The notes: generated by a model not told the origin, from the sequence alone. Positions 45,456 through 56,200 are shown, counted from the first letter of the stretch. The stretch: DNA of 64,000 nt from Kribbella sp. NBC_00382 (GCF_036067295.1 NZ_CP107954.1:3596001-3660000), one strand, 5' to 3'. Program-made: numbers and translations.

Positions 45456-45640
45456 CAGATCGGGTCGGCACTGCAGAGGCCATGCGACTGCGCCTCAGCA
45501 GTGCTCAGGCCTGGCTCGAACCGCAGACAGCATCTAGATCAGATGGAAAAGTGGTGCCACTCATTGTCAAACCTCTATCGGCAGCAGATCCAAGGAAGGC
45601 AACAGTGTCGGTGGAGCGAAGTAGTCTGAGGCCTCTATGA
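45452..45640 (+). CDS. Possible 62-residue ORF coupled to hsdR
   Basis: From GTG 45452 to a TGA overlapping the hsdR ATG (ATGA at 45637-45640). The peptide (MTDRVGTAEAMRLRLSSAQA...) shows no known domain. Back-to-back four-base overlaps on both sides suggest translational coupling of leader ORF, this ORF and hsdR, which could delay or tune HsdR synthesis. Codon use is not strongly actinobacterial, so this may be chance. Confidence 0.3.
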   Translation: MTDRVGTAEAMRLRLSSAQAWLEPQTASRSDGKVVPLIVKPLSAADPRKATVSVERSSLRPL

Positions 45641-48378
45641 CACCGGCCGATGATCCTGGGCGGGTCGCGGCGGAGCAGCGCGCTCGCGTCCTGATCGACA
45701 GCCAGCTCGACGCTGCGGGGTGGAAGGTCCAAGACAAGAAGAACCTGAACCTGTTCGCCGGCCAGGGAATCGCAGTCCGGGAAGTAGTGATGAAACTTGG
45801 GCACGGCCGGGTCGACTATCTGCTGTACGTCGACAAGGCGGTCGTCGGTGTCATTGAAGCCAAGCCAGTGGGCACCACACTCTCTGGTGTGGAATGGCAG
45901 TCGGCTATGTACGCCGACGGACTCCCCGCCGACGTCAGGCTCGCTGCGAAGGCCAAGGACGGACGTCTACCTTTCGTCTTCGAGGCTAGCGGGATCGAGA
46001 CCCACTTCACCAACGGCTTCGATCCCGAGCCGCGAGCTCGACTGATCTTCAACATTCCCAGGCCAGACACACTGGCTCGGCTACTCCGAGACGCCGACGC
46101 CGAGCCCGAGGTACCGACGTGGCGGGCCAAGGTCGCCAGGCTGCCGGAGCTCGATCACAGTCCTCTTCGTCCGGCGCAGATCGAAGCGATCAACGGGATC
46201 GAGCGAAGCCTCGCCGAGCAACGGTTCGACCGATCGCTAGTGCAGATGGCCACCGGGGCCGGCAAGACCTTCGCCGCGGTAACGCAGTCCTATCGGCTGC
46301 TCAAGCATGGCGGGTTCAACCGGATCCTTTTCCTAGTCGATCGCAACAACCTCGCCGACCAGACACTCGCGGAGTTCCAGAACTACCGCACCCCTGACGA
46401 CGGCCGTCGCTTCACCGAGCTCTATAACGTCGCCAAGCTCTCCAGTGCAGGCCCGCTCGGCTCGACGAAGGTGACCATCTCGACCATCCAGCGGGTCTAC
46501 AAGTTCCTGCAGGACGGCGAGGTTACCGACGCTGATGACCCCGGTCTGGACGAGTTCGTTCCGGACACCCCGGTCACCGTCTCCTACAGCGACGTGTTGC
46601 CTCCCGAGACATTCGACCTCGTGATCGTCGACGAGGCCCACCGCAGCATCTACGGCGTGTGGCGCGGCGTGCTGGAGTACTTCGATGCCCATGTCGTTGG
46701 CCTCACGGCCACTCCGGGCAAGCAGACGTTCGGATTCTTTCGGCAGAACCTGGTGTCGGAGTACACCTATCCGCAGTCGGTGGCCGATGGAGTCAACGTT
46801 GACTTCGACATCTATCGGATACGTACCAAAGTCAGTGAGCAGGGATCGACCATCGAGGCCGGCACGATCGTACCCACCGTTGACCGACGGACCAGGGTGC
46901 AGCGACTCGAAGCGCTCGACGAGGACCTGGAGTACCGCGCTCCACAGCTCGACCGTGCTGTGACCGCCACGGATCAGATCAACACTGTACTGGAGACCTT
47001 CCGCGACCGTCTCTCCAGCGAAATCTTTCCTGGCCGCACGACGGTCCCGAAAACACTGATCTTCGCCAAGGACGACAACCACGCAGAGGAGATAGTTACC
47101 CAGGTCCGGCGGGTCTTCGGAAAGGGCAACGACTTCGCAGCCAAGATCACCTACAGCGCCCGCAATGCTAAGGAGCAGCTCCAGGCGCTTCGCACGTCGC
47201 CAACCCTTCGCATCGCGGTCACTGTCGACATGATCGCCACCGGGACGGACGTAAAGCCGCTGGAGTGCGTGTTCTTCTTGCGCGACGTCCGCTCCGCGCA
47301 GTACTTCGAGCAGATGAAGGGCCGCGGCGCCCGCACCATCAGCCGCGCAGATTTCCAAGCCGTTACTCCGGACTCTGAGAACAAGACACGCTTCGTCATC
47401 GTCGATGCAATCGGCGTCACCGAGCACGGGTACGTCGAACCCCCGCTCAACCGGCAGAGGAGCGTCAGCCTCAAGAAGCTGCTCGACAAGGCTGCCGCAC
47501 TCACCCTCACAGAGGATGAAGCCGCAACCCTCGCATCCCGACTAGCCAAGCTGGGACTCGACCTCACCGAATCAGAGCGCAACGAGCTCGATGCCGTGGC
47601 TGGCCAGCCCATCCACGACATCGTGCGCGGGCTCGTCGATGCCGTCGACCCGGACACCGTTGCTCGGACTGGAAGATCTGCAACGGATCTGGTGGAGACC
47701 GCCATCGAACCCCTCGCCGCTAACCCTGAGCTTCGCAACCGGATCCTCGAACTCAGACGTGCTCACGACCGAATCATCGATGAGGTCACCCGCGATGAAC
47801 TGCTTGAAGCCGGCGGCGTCATCGACAAGAGCCGCGCAACGTCCATCGTGGAGTCCTGGCGCGACTACCTGAATGAGCATCGCGATCAGATCACGGCGAT
47901 TCAACTGGCCTACGAGGCCGGCGAACGCCGCATCGAGTTCGCATACATCCAGGAGCTCGCCGACCGGATCGCTCGGCCGCCGTACAACTGGACCCCAGAT
48001 ATCATCTGGAACGCATACGTCGCGGTCGAATTCACGAACGTCCGCAACAGCTCCACCCACACCCTGACCGACCTGGTCTCCTTGATGCGCTACACCGTCG
48101 GCACCGACGACGAACTCGTTCCCTATGCTGAACGCGTGCGCGAGAAATACGTCGGATGGCTAGCCCAACAGGAGCAAGCCAGCGTCACCTTCACTGAACG
48201 CGAACGATGGTGGCTCGACCGCATGGTCTCGGTCATCGCGAACTCCGCCGGCATCCGGCGCGAAGACCTCGACGACGCCCCCTTCACCGAACGCGGAGGC
48301 ACTGACGGCGCCCTGCGTGACCTCGGCGACCGTGCCGCCGACCTTATTGACGAGCTGAACGAGGAACTCACCGCGTGA
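45637..48378 (+). CDS. hsdR: Type I restriction endonuclease subunit R
   Basis: Protein of 913 residues. The N-terminal nuclease domain has RVDYLLYVD (Asp about 60) and VGVIEAKP (Glu74, Lys76), the PD-ExK site. The SF2 motor follows: MATGAGKTF (about 205), LVDRNNLADQT, DEAH at about 332, LTATPGKQTFGFF, and in the second RecA domain VTVDMIATGTDVKPLECVFFLRDVRSAQYFEQMKGRGAR. The C-terminus is of the EcoEI_R_C kind, which binds the methylase. It translocates and cuts unmethylated DNA together with HsdM and HsdS. It comes first in the operon, before the specificity and methylase genes, which is unusual. GTGA overlap with hsdS. Confidence 0.95.
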   Translation: MTPADDPGRVAAEQRARVLIDSQLDAAGWKVQDKKNLNLFAGQGIAVREVVMKLGHGRVDYLLYVDKAVVGVIEAKPVGTTLSGVEWQSAMYADGLPADVRLAAKAKDGRLPFVFEASGIETHFTNGFDPEPRARLIFNIPRPDTLARLLRDADAEPEVPTWRAKVARLPELDHSPLRPAQIEAINGIERSLAEQRFDRSLVQMATGAGKTFAAVTQSYRLLKHGGFNRILFLVDRNNLADQTLAEFQNYRTPDDGRRFTELYNVAKLSSAGPLGSTKVTISTIQRVYKFLQDGEVTDADDPGLDEFVPDTPVTVSYSDVLPPETFDLVIVDEAHRSIYGVWRGVLEYFDAHVVGLTATPGKQTFGFFRQNLVSEYTYPQSVADGVNVDFDIYRIRTKVSEQGSTIEAGTIVPTVDRRTRVQRLEALDEDLEYRAPQLDRAVTATDQINTVLETFRDRLSSEIFPGRTTVPKTLIFAKDDNHAEEIVTQVRRVFGKGNDFAAKITYSARNAKEQLQALRTSPTLRIAVTVDMIATGTDVKPLECVFFLRDVRSAQYFEQMKGRGARTISRADFQAVTPDSENKTRFVIVDAIGVTEHGYVEPPLNRQRSVSLKKLLDKAAALTLTEDEAATLASRLAKLGLDLTESERNELDAVAGQPIHDIVRGLVDAVDPDTVARTGRSATDLVETAIEPLAANPELRNRILELRRAHDRIIDEVTRDELLEAGGVIDKSRATSIVESWRDYLNEHRDQITAIQLAYEAGERRIEFAYIQELADRIARPPYNWTPDIIWNAYVAVEFTNVRNSSTHTLTDLVSLMRYTVGTDDELVPYAERVREKYVGWLAQQEQASVTFTERERWWLDRMVSVIANSAGIRREDLDDAPFTERGGTDGALRDLGDRAADLIDELNEELTA

Positions 48379-49613
48379 CTGTGCTAGGAGACATTTCTAA
48401 AGTTGTCGATTGCGAGCATCGAACGGCACCGGCGACCGAGGGAAAAACCTTTGGGTACTCGATCGGAACTCGAGCCGTGCGGAATGGGCGGATATCCCTT
48501 GATGTTGCTAAGCCAGTCGACGAGGCTACGTACCTGGATTGGACACGCCGAGCTATACCGGTGCCGGGTGACCTAATTTTTTCCCGCGAGGCGCCAATGG
48601 GTCAGGTCGGTGCCGTACCTGTGGCCGTCCCCGTCTGTCTGGGACAGCGCACCGTGCTACTTCGTCCCGATGATGAGCGCGTAGACGGCAGGTTCTTGCT
48701 GTACTTGCTCATGGCACCGCAGTCGCAGGCCTGGATCAACGCAAATGCCGCGGGCTCGACGGTTCTGCACCTCAATGTGGCCGATGTTCGACGCATACCA
48801 GTTCCGTTCGTTCCGGAACTCGATGAGCAGCGCCGCATCGTCGATCTCCTCGAAGACCATCTGTCCCGCCTCGATGCTGCGATTGGGTCGCTGCGCGCAG
48901 CACTTCGCCGCGCTAACACGATGGTGATGTCGTCACTCGCACATCAGGTAGGTAGAGGCCGTAGGCGTGGATACATGTCGACCATTGGTGAGCAGGCCGA
49001 GGTGATCCAGTATGGCTCAGGAGCGAAATGCGGACCCAGTACCGACGAAGATGACGTGCCGGTGCTCCGCATGGGCAATGTGAGGGACGGGGCGCTCGTC
49101 TGGAATTCACTGAAGTACCTACCTTCCGACCACCGCGATTTCCCCAAGCTATTTCTCGAGCCGGGGGATCTTCTCTTCAACCGTACAAACAGTGCAGAAC
49201 TTGTGGGGAAGTCGGCAGTCTTCGATTCCGATCGCACTGCGTCCTTTGCCTCGTACTTAATAAGGGTTCGACTTCGCACCGGAGTACTTCCTGAATGGGC
49301 CAACATGGTGATCAACAGTCCGGTTGGTCGCGAGTACGTCGCGTCCGTGGTCTCTCAGCAAGTTGGCCAAGCCAACGTGAATGGGACGAAGCTAAAAGCT
49401 TTTCCCTTACCGGTTCCCCCACTAGAGGAACAGGCGCTGCGTGTGAGCGAACATGCCGTAGTCGTTGAAAGCCGAGAGCGGCTCGAAACGGCCCTCGGCA
49501 CGGCGATAGCTCAGGAAGGGGGGCTACGTCGCTCGCTTCTTGCCGCCGCGTTCTCGGGTCGGCTGGCCGACGACCGTGGACTGTTCGCGGTTAGAGGGCT
49601 GGTCGGCGCGTGA
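48375..49613 (+). CDS. hsdS: Type I restriction specificity subunit S
   Basis: Protein of 412 residues with two target-recognition domains (about 1-150 and 200-370), each followed by a conserved helical spacer: VPELDEQRRIVDLLEDHLSRLDAAIGSL and PPLEEQALRVSEHAVVVESRERL. PGDLIFSREAP and PGDLLFNRTNS are the equivalent motifs of the two halves. It determines the bipartite recognition sequence, not readable from the protein alone. Coupled to hsdR upstream and to mrr downstream by four-base overlaps. The TRD half near 48420-48700 is lower in GC than the neighbours, as is usual for exchanged specificity domains. Confidence 0.93.
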   Translation: MTVLGDISKVVDCEHRTAPATEGKTFGYSIGTRAVRNGRISLDVAKPVDEATYLDWTRRAIPVPGDLIFSREAPMGQVGAVPVAVPVCLGQRTVLLRPDDERVDGRFLLYLLMAPQSQAWINANAAGSTVLHLNVADVRRIPVPFVPELDEQRRIVDLLEDHLSRLDAAIGSLRAALRRANTMVMSSLAHQVGRGRRRGYMSTIGEQAEVIQYGSGAKCGPSTDEDDVPVLRMGNVRDGALVWNSLKYLPSDHRDFPKLFLEPGDLLFNRTNSAELVGKSAVFDSDRTASFASYLIRVRLRTGVLPEWANMVINSPVGREYVASVVSQQVGQANVNGTKLKAFPLPVPPLEEQALRVSEHAVVVESRERLETALGTAIAQEGGLRRSLLAAAFSGRLADDRGLFAVRGLVGA

Positions 49614-50521
49614 TTCCAGACTTTCAGACGTTGATGCGACCGGTGCTGGCTCATCTCTCGGATGGGGAGTCGAAGCGCTCTCGCGCGGTCAAGGACGCGA
49701 TGGCCGCGGAGTTCGCTCTGACAGATGGGGAGCAGGCCGAGTTGCTCCCGAGCGGGCGCCAGCGGACTATCGACAATCGGGTCGCCTGGGCCCTGACGTA
49801 TCTGTCGCAGGCAGGGTTGGTGGAGCGCCCTCAGCGTGGCATCGTCCGCATCAGTGACCTCGGCCGGCAGGCTCTCGACGCGAACCCGGAGCAAATTAGC
49901 CTGAAAGTGTTGGAGAAGTACCCGGCATACATTGCGTTCCGCAACCGGACCCGAGAGGTGGAAACTCCTGCAGAAAAAGCTCTACCGGCTGCCGAGCCGT
50001 CGGCGACACCGCAGGATCTGCTTGAACAGGCGGTGAGGGAAAACGGAGCCGTCATTGAGAACGAATTGCTCCAGCGTGCGCTGGCACTTCCCTCCATTGG
50101 GTTCGAGGACTTGGTGATGAAGCTGCTCGCCGAGATGGGATACGGTCACGCGGGTCGGGTTGAGCGCACCAGGGCGAGCGGCGACGCGGGGATCGACGGA
50201 ATCATCAGCCAGGACCCGCTGGGACTGGACCGCATCTATGTGCAGGCCAAGAGGTACGCGACCGACAAGGTCATCCACCGGCCAACGATTCAGTCCTTCG
50301 TCGGCGCTCTCATGGGCGCACAGGGTGATCGGGGCGTGTTTATCACGACCAGCTCCTTCAGCTCCGGGGCACGCGAGGAAGCGGAGCGAGTGGCGTTCCG
50401 GATCGAGCTCATCGACGGCGCCAGGCTTGCCCAGCTCATGCTGCGTCACGGCGTCGGCGTTCAGGCAGAGACCACAGCAACGCTCTACCAGCTCGACGAA
50501 GACTTCTTCGAGGCACTCTGA
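49610..50521 (+). CDS. mrr: Mrr-type restriction endonuclease
   Basis: Protein of 303 residues. Residues 1-90 form the Mrr_N winged-helix domain (MRPVLAHLSDGESKRSRAVKDAMAAEF, LPSGRQRTIDNRVAWALTYLSQAGLV); 150-290 form the Mrr_cat domain with GFEDLVMKLL, GDAGIDGII (catalytic Asp about 195) and IYVQAKRY (Gln/Lys). Mrr proteins cut modified DNA (type IV). Here the gene is embedded in the type I locus, GTGA-coupled to hsdS, so the same transcript encodes opposite checks: cleavage of unmethylated and, possibly, of wrongly methylated DNA. Confidence 0.93.
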   Translation: MIPDFQTLMRPVLAHLSDGESKRSRAVKDAMAAEFALTDGEQAELLPSGRQRTIDNRVAWALTYLSQAGLVERPQRGIVRISDLGRQALDANPEQISLKVLEKYPAYIAFRNRTREVETPAEKALPAAEPSATPQDLLEQAVRENGAVIENELLQRALALPSIGFEDLVMKLLAEMGYGHAGRVERTRASGDAGIDGIISQDPLGLDRIYVQAKRYATDKVIHRPTIQSFVGALMGAQGDRGVFITTSSFSSGAREEAERVAFRIELIDGARLAQLMLRHGVGVQAETTATLYQLDEDFFEAL

Positions 50522-50590
50522 TGGCAACAACTTGGCCGACAGTCGCCAGCCAAGAAGGTCGGATCGAGTAGTGGCGAAGGAGACAACCAC

Positions 50591-50956
50591 GTGATTTGGG
50601 GCCGGGACGAGCTCGAGTGGAGCGAGCTCATCGACGCGACTGGCGACTTCTTGGCCGAGCGGGGGCGCATCCGCCGCACCACCTCGTATTCAGAGCTGAA
50701 CTCGGTCCTGCATCGGCGCACAGGTGCTCGTCCGTTCGACTTTACGAAGGACAGCGAGCGCGCCGCGATGGGAGCACTGCTAGGGGAGGTCGCAAAGAGG
50801 GATCTGTCGAAGGTGGGCGCGCTCGTCTCGTCGATCGTGCTCTACCTAAACGAGAACGACGCCGGCACTGGCTTCTATAGCCTAGCTGCACAGTTGGGCT
50901 CCTCGCTTCAAGGCCGACAGCAGACCAGCGGCTCATCTTCTGGACCAATCAAGTGA
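50591..50956 (+). CDS. Small conserved-looking protein before hsdM
   Basis: Protein of 121 residues, no family recognised. WSELIDATGDFLAERGRIRRTTSYSELNSVLHRRTGARPFDF and RAAMGALLGEVAKRD look like a compact helical domain; the end (SLQGRQQTSGSSSGPIK) is disordered. AAGGAG precedes the GTG. It lies ten bases before hsdM, so it is co-transcribed. A regulator or an accessory of the methylase is possible; there is no direct evidence. Confidence 0.65.
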   Translation: MIWGRDELEWSELIDATGDFLAERGRIRRTTSYSELNSVLHRRTGARPFDFTKDSERAAMGALLGEVAKRDLSKVGALVSSIVLYLNENDAGTGFYSLAAQLGSSLQGRQQTSGSSSGPIK

Positions 50957-50965
50957 AGGCAACCT

Positions 50966-52453
50966 ATGACTACTACTCCTGACGCACGTCGGCTCGTCGA
51001 CAAGCTGTGGTCCTATTGCAACGTATTGCGCGACGACGGCGTCGGTGTCATCGAATATACCGAGCAGCTGACCTTCCTTCTGTTCCTGAAGATGGCGCAC
51101 GAGCGTTCAACCCGGAGATTGAACCCGCAGCAGATCGTTCCGGACGAATACTCGTGGCAGCTGCTGCTCGATGCAGAGGGAACGGCCCTGGAGCTGGAGT
51201 ACACCAGGATCCTCGTCGGCCTGGCGCAGCAGCCTGGAACGCTCGGCACCATCTTCCGCAAGGCGCAGAACCGCATTCAGGATCCTGCGAAGCTCAAGCG
51301 GCTCATCGTCGACCTCATCGATCAGGAGAACTGGTCCGCCTCTGGAACCGACCTCAAGGGGGATGCGTACGAGGAACTGCTCTCCAAGGGCGCATCAGAC
51401 AAGGGCTCTGGAGCTGGTCAGTACTTCACGCCGCGCGACCTGATTCGGGCGATCGTCGATGTCGTCGACCCCAAGCCGGCAGACACCGTCGTCGACCCAG
51501 CCTGCGGCACTGGCGGCTTCCTTCTGGTTGCTCACGAGCACGCCTCAGAGGGTGCTGAAAACCTCACGCCGACGCAGCGCGAGCACCTGCGCGACCGGTT
51601 CGTCTCTGGCATCGAACTGGTTGACGGAACTGCGCGATTGGCCGCGATGAACCTCCTGCTCCATGGCATTGGTACACCGGACGGCGACTCGCTGATCGAC
51701 GTCCGGGACGCGCTTATCGCGGACCCCGGCCAGCGGTGGTCCGTCGTGCTGTCCAATCCGCCGTTCGGCCGGAAGTCGTCGTTGACAATGGTCGGCGCGG
51801 ACGGACGCGAGGTGCGTGAGGACCTGGAAATCGAGCGGCAGGACTTCGTCGTCACGACGGGCAACAAGCAGCTCAACTTCCTGCAGCACATCATGACGAC
51901 GCTCGACATCAACGGACGCGCTGCGGTCGTGCTGCCGGACAACGTCCTCTTCGAGGGCGGAGCTGGCGAGACCCTGCGCCGCAAACTGTTGGCTGACTTC
52001 GATCTGCACACGATGCTTCGTCTGCCGACCGGGATTTTCTACGCCCAGGGCGTGAAGGCGAACGTGCTGTTCTTTGACAAGAAGCCTGCGTCAGAGCTGC
52101 CGTGGACAAAAACATTCTGGGTCTACGACCTGCGGACCAACCAACACTTCACCCTCAAGCAGAACCCGTTACGTCGTCAGCACCTCGATGAGTTCGTCGA
52201 CTCCTATCTCACCGGCAAGGCTCGCGACGAGCGGGTCGAGTCTGAGCGCTGGAAGCCATTCCCGTACGACGAGCTCATCTCTCGCGACAAGGTCAATCTC
52301 GATATCACCTGGCTACGTGACGACTCGCTCGAGGACGCTGACAACCTTCCCGCGCCCGAGATCATCGCCCGCGAGATCGTCGAGGACCTTACCGCAGCGC
52401 TCGTGGAGTTCGAAGCGGTAGCGGCTGCACTCGAGAACGCGGTCCCGGAGTAG
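50966..52453 (+). CDS. hsdM: Type I modification methylase subunit M
   Basis: Protein of 495 residues. The helical HsdM N-domain (LVDKLWSYCNVLRDDGVGVIEYTEQLTFLLFLKM) precedes the N6-adenine methylase domain: GAGQYFTPRDLIRAIV, SAM motif I DPACGTGGFLLVAHE (about 177), and catalytic NPPF in VVLSNPPFGRKS. With HsdS it methylates the target and protects host DNA. It is the last gene of the cluster although its product must be present before HsdR acts, an odd order for a newly entering element; control must therefore be post-transcriptional, or hsdM has its own promoter near 50530-50580. Confidence 0.95.
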   Translation: MTTTPDARRLVDKLWSYCNVLRDDGVGVIEYTEQLTFLLFLKMAHERSTRRLNPQQIVPDEYSWQLLLDAEGTALELEYTRILVGLAQQPGTLGTIFRKAQNRIQDPAKLKRLIVDLIDQENWSASGTDLKGDAYEELLSKGASDKGSGAGQYFTPRDLIRAIVDVVDPKPADTVVDPACGTGGFLLVAHEHASEGAENLTPTQREHLRDRFVSGIELVDGTARLAAMNLLLHGIGTPDGDSLIDVRDALIADPGQRWSVVLSNPPFGRKSSLTMVGADGREVREDLEIERQDFVVTTGNKQLNFLQHIMTTLDINGRAAVVLPDNVLFEGGAGETLRRKLLADFDLHTMLRLPTGIFYAQGVKANVLFFDKKPASELPWTKTFWVYDLRTNQHFTLKQNPLRRQHLDEFVDSYLTGKARDERVESERWKPFPYDELISRDKVNLDITWLRDDSLEDADNLPAPEIIAREIVEDLTAALVEFEAVAAALENAVPE

Positions 52454-53244
52454 GCGGCTCCTCACCGCCATTGCCGACGTGGTCCTCGTCCAAGACTTGG
52501 CGAGGGGCACTTCGACTATGTCCAGCGCCGAACCGGCGCTCCGCGACATGCTCGCTCGCCGACCGACCCCTCTCGCCGCCGTGGCTTGGTCACTCGTAAC
52601 AAGGCATTGGCTGTTGCCTCCTGATGACTTGGCTGAAGATCAGTCTGGGATCGCGCTGCGGCGGGGGCTGCTGGCCGAAACACGTCAGACAGACGGTGAT
52701 CGTCGACCGGCGGCTGATCCCGCCCGATCAGACCCAAGTCCCGGCGCAACTCTGCGATCGAGAACCGTCGTGGCTCGACTAGGCGCTTGCGGGCCTGGGA
52801 GTCGGGGCTGCCCGCGATCTCCTAACCTCCCTCCAGGTCCGATGGAGGACTCTGAATCCATGAAGCATCGCTAGTCAGGTAGCTGTCGGATCTCTTGAGG
52901 ATCGCCGACGACCACTGCGCGGTGGAATTCTGTCAACTGGTGAGGTGAATTGGAGTTCGCGGCCGACAGAAGGTCAGCCCGCCAGTGACGCTGCGCTGCG
53001 TGGTCGCTCATCCGTTGGCCTTGAAGATGCGCCGCGGCCGGAGGCGCGGAAATCCTGCGACGAGGTCGCGTGAGATTCGATGCGTCGGAAACCTGTGGTG
53101 GAAAGCATCCTGGCGCACGATCTTGCAGATTCAGATCGTGTCGCCCATTCTGGGGCAACGGAGTGTAGCGGTGACGACACTCGATTGGCGTCCTGCGGCG
53201 AGGGGAGCAACCAGGGTTCTGCTGGTAGTCCGCAAGGAGGGTCC
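52454..53244. other. 790-bp stretch without a recognised gene
   Basis: Between hsdM and the type ISP-like gene. Short open frames exist on both strands, but none has a convincing ribosome-binding site, codon pattern or recognisable motif. It may hold the decayed end of another cargo gene and the promoter of the following gene. In the last 165 bases the frame of the next gene is open, but the AAGGAGG-preceded GTG at 53245 is the likely start. Confidence 0.5.
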
Positions 53245-56200
53245 GTGGGGCGTACTGACGAACGAAAACACGGCAAGGCGCGCGCTGGCGCCGACCCGGT
53301 CGACGACTTCGGGAGGCGCTTGGATGAGGCCGTGTCGAAGTTTGGTTCGCTTGTTGCGCCCAAGTTGCGTGCGGGCGTAGGTCAGTCGGAGGCAAACCTC
53401 ACCTCAGCAGTAGAAGCGCTCTTGCTTGATGTCGCTCGCCTGCTCGGTTTGCAGGCACTCGTTCACAGCGAAGCTCCTGAACGTTCTTTGGGGATTCGAC
53501 CCGATCTGGCTGTAGACGTGGCAGGCGCCCGGATCGGGGTCGTCGAACTGAAGGCTCCGGGTATGGGCGTGCCGGGCGGCACGCGATGGGGAAAGACGCG
53601 CGATCGCTCGCAGTGGGAACGCTTCAAAGCCTTGCCGAACGTCATGTATACCGACGGTTCCACCTGGGCTGTCTATCATTACGGGCAACCTATCGGCCTG
53701 CCGATCGTACTTGAAGGGGATCTGACTCGCGCTGGATCCAGACTCCGACCGCGCGATAGCGGATTCGCTTCCCTGATGAGCACTTTCCTGCTTTGGGAGC
53801 CCACGGCGCCGCGAGATCTACGGACGCTGATCAAGATCTCGGCGGGCCTGTGCTCCTTCCTGCGGGAAGAAGTGAGCGAATCAGTGCGCAAGGAGCGCAA
53901 GGGCGATTCGCGGCCGTTATTCACGGAGCATCTTGCGGACTGGCAGGAGTGGCTCTTCCCAGATCTCACTGACGACGAGTTCATCGACGCCTACGCTCAG
54001 ACGATTACGTTCGGGCTCCTCCTTGCGAGACGAGAGGGGGTGATCTTCGAGGGCCTTGAGATCCCGGACGTTGGCGAACGCTTGGCGAAGCGCCACCTGT
54101 TGGTAGGCCGGGCCCTGTCTATCCTCACTGCCCGCCCGGATCGCGGACTTAGCGTCGAGGAACGTAGCGTTGCACTACAAACCATGAGGCGGGTAATCGG
54201 CGCAGCCGATTGGAGTCGGTGGCCCTCCGCCGGCTCGTACCACTGGCTCTACGAGGAGTTCCTCCAGGCCTACGACCCGGCGCTGCGGAAGCAGACCGGT
54301 GCCTACTACACGCCGGCCCCTATTGCCGACTTCATGGCACGCTTCGTGGACGAGGTTCTGCGGACTCAACTCCGTATAGGGACCGGCCTCTCGGACCCGG
54401 CCGTCGTCGTACTAGATCCGGCTATGGGCACCGGGACTTTCTTGCAGAGCGTTCTCGACCGGGTCGCTGAGACTACCGCCGGCGAGGGTGGTGATGTCCC
54501 GGCATCGCTGAGGGCGCTGCTCAGCAGGATGATCGGATTCGAGCGCCAGATCGGACCGTACGCGGTAGCGGAGTTGAAGCTGGACCGAGCTTTGGATACC
54601 CACAACGCCGAGGCGAAAGGCGAAGACTTCCGGCTCTACGTGGCCGACACGCTTGACGATCCGAATAAGGTTCCACTTCCCGTGCGAGCGCGGCTGTACG
54701 CACCTCTTGCCGATTCACGCCGGGCGGCAAACAAGGTGAAGGCCGAGGAACAGGTGATGGTAGTCCTCGGTAACCCTCCGTATCGCGCACGAGCGAAGAG
54801 CTACGGGAAGTGGGTACTTCACGCCGACCGGAAGGGGAGCGCGTTGCTGGACGACTTCCGCGAAGAGAGCAACGGGAAGCATGAGCACAAGCTTCATGAC
54901 CTGGCCATCTACTTCTGGCGATGGGCTCTGTGGAAGGCGTTCGAGTCGACCCCGGACTCGGCGGCCGGGGTGGTCGCGTTCATCACGACCCAGGCCTATC
55001 TCGACGGACCGGCATTCGCTGGCATGCGCCGCTACCTGCGGCGGCAGGCCGACCGAGGGTGGATCATCGACCTTTCGCCGGAGGGCCATCGGTCGAGCAT
55101 CAACACTCGTGTGTTTCCCGGGGTCCCCCACCCGGTGTGCATCGGAATTTTCGTAAGGCAAGCAACCGCGAATCCGACCGTACCTGCCACGATTCTGCAC
55201 ACGTCGGTGCAGGGCACGCAGGCGGTCAAGTTCGCAGCGCTCGACGACCTCGGCGCGTCCACCGAGGGTTGGAGTGGCTGCGCACGAGACTGGACCGCGC
55301 CACTTCGGCCAGTCAGGCAAGACTCATGGGCTCAGTACCCGCAAGTCGGAGACCTGTTCCCGGCAGGTTCCTTGGGGTTCACGACCAACAGGGCCTGGGT
55401 GCATTCGCCCAGCGCCACGATTCTTCGGGAGCGGTGGCGTCGCTTCGTGTTGGCGTCAGCGAACGAGAAGCGGGGGCTTCTCAAGGAGACCCGAGACAGG
55501 ACGATAGATAAGGTTCTTCCATCTCACCTCGTCGGCAGGCATCGCGTGTCTCTGCGCAACGAGAAAACGCGTTCGACCAACTTGTCCGCTGTCGGATACC
55601 GGAGCTTTGATCGGCAGTACCTCATTTCCGATCAGCGCGTCATCGATTTTCCACGGCCGGCTTTGTGGAACTCACACAGCGAACAGCAGGTCTATTTGGT
55701 GACCCAGGTCAACGATCCGATCACCGGCGGACCAGCAGCAGTGTTCAGTCGGTACGTACCAGATGTGCACTTCTACAAAGGCCGAGGCGGCCGGGTGCAC
55801 CCTCTGTATTGTGATGCGACCGCCCTGGTGCCGAATATCGCTCCCGGGCTGACGAAACTGCTTCGGAAGGTGTTGGCTACCGCCGTCTCCGATGCAGATG
55901 TCATGGCGTACGTCGCGTCTGTCATCGCGCACTCTGACTATTCGAACCGCTTCCGCGACCAACTTCAGCAAGGTGGGCCTCGGGTGCCGATGACCTCGGA
56001 TCCAAAGCTGTGGCGAGAGGCAGTCGAGATCGGTCGAGAGGTCATCTGGTTGCACACCTACTTCGAGTTCTTCGAAGAAGCTGTACCCAGAGCGGCACAG
56101 GATGCACACCTGGCCCGGCGACCTGCAGTGCTCACACCGATCCCCGGCTCAGCGGAAGAGATGCCCGACACGGTCGAACACGCCGGGGATGACCGGCTTC

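Noticed and set aside
52516..52749. Transposase fragment on the minus strand
   Set aside because: The translation showed no DDE or HTH motif and no terminal inverted repeats flank it.
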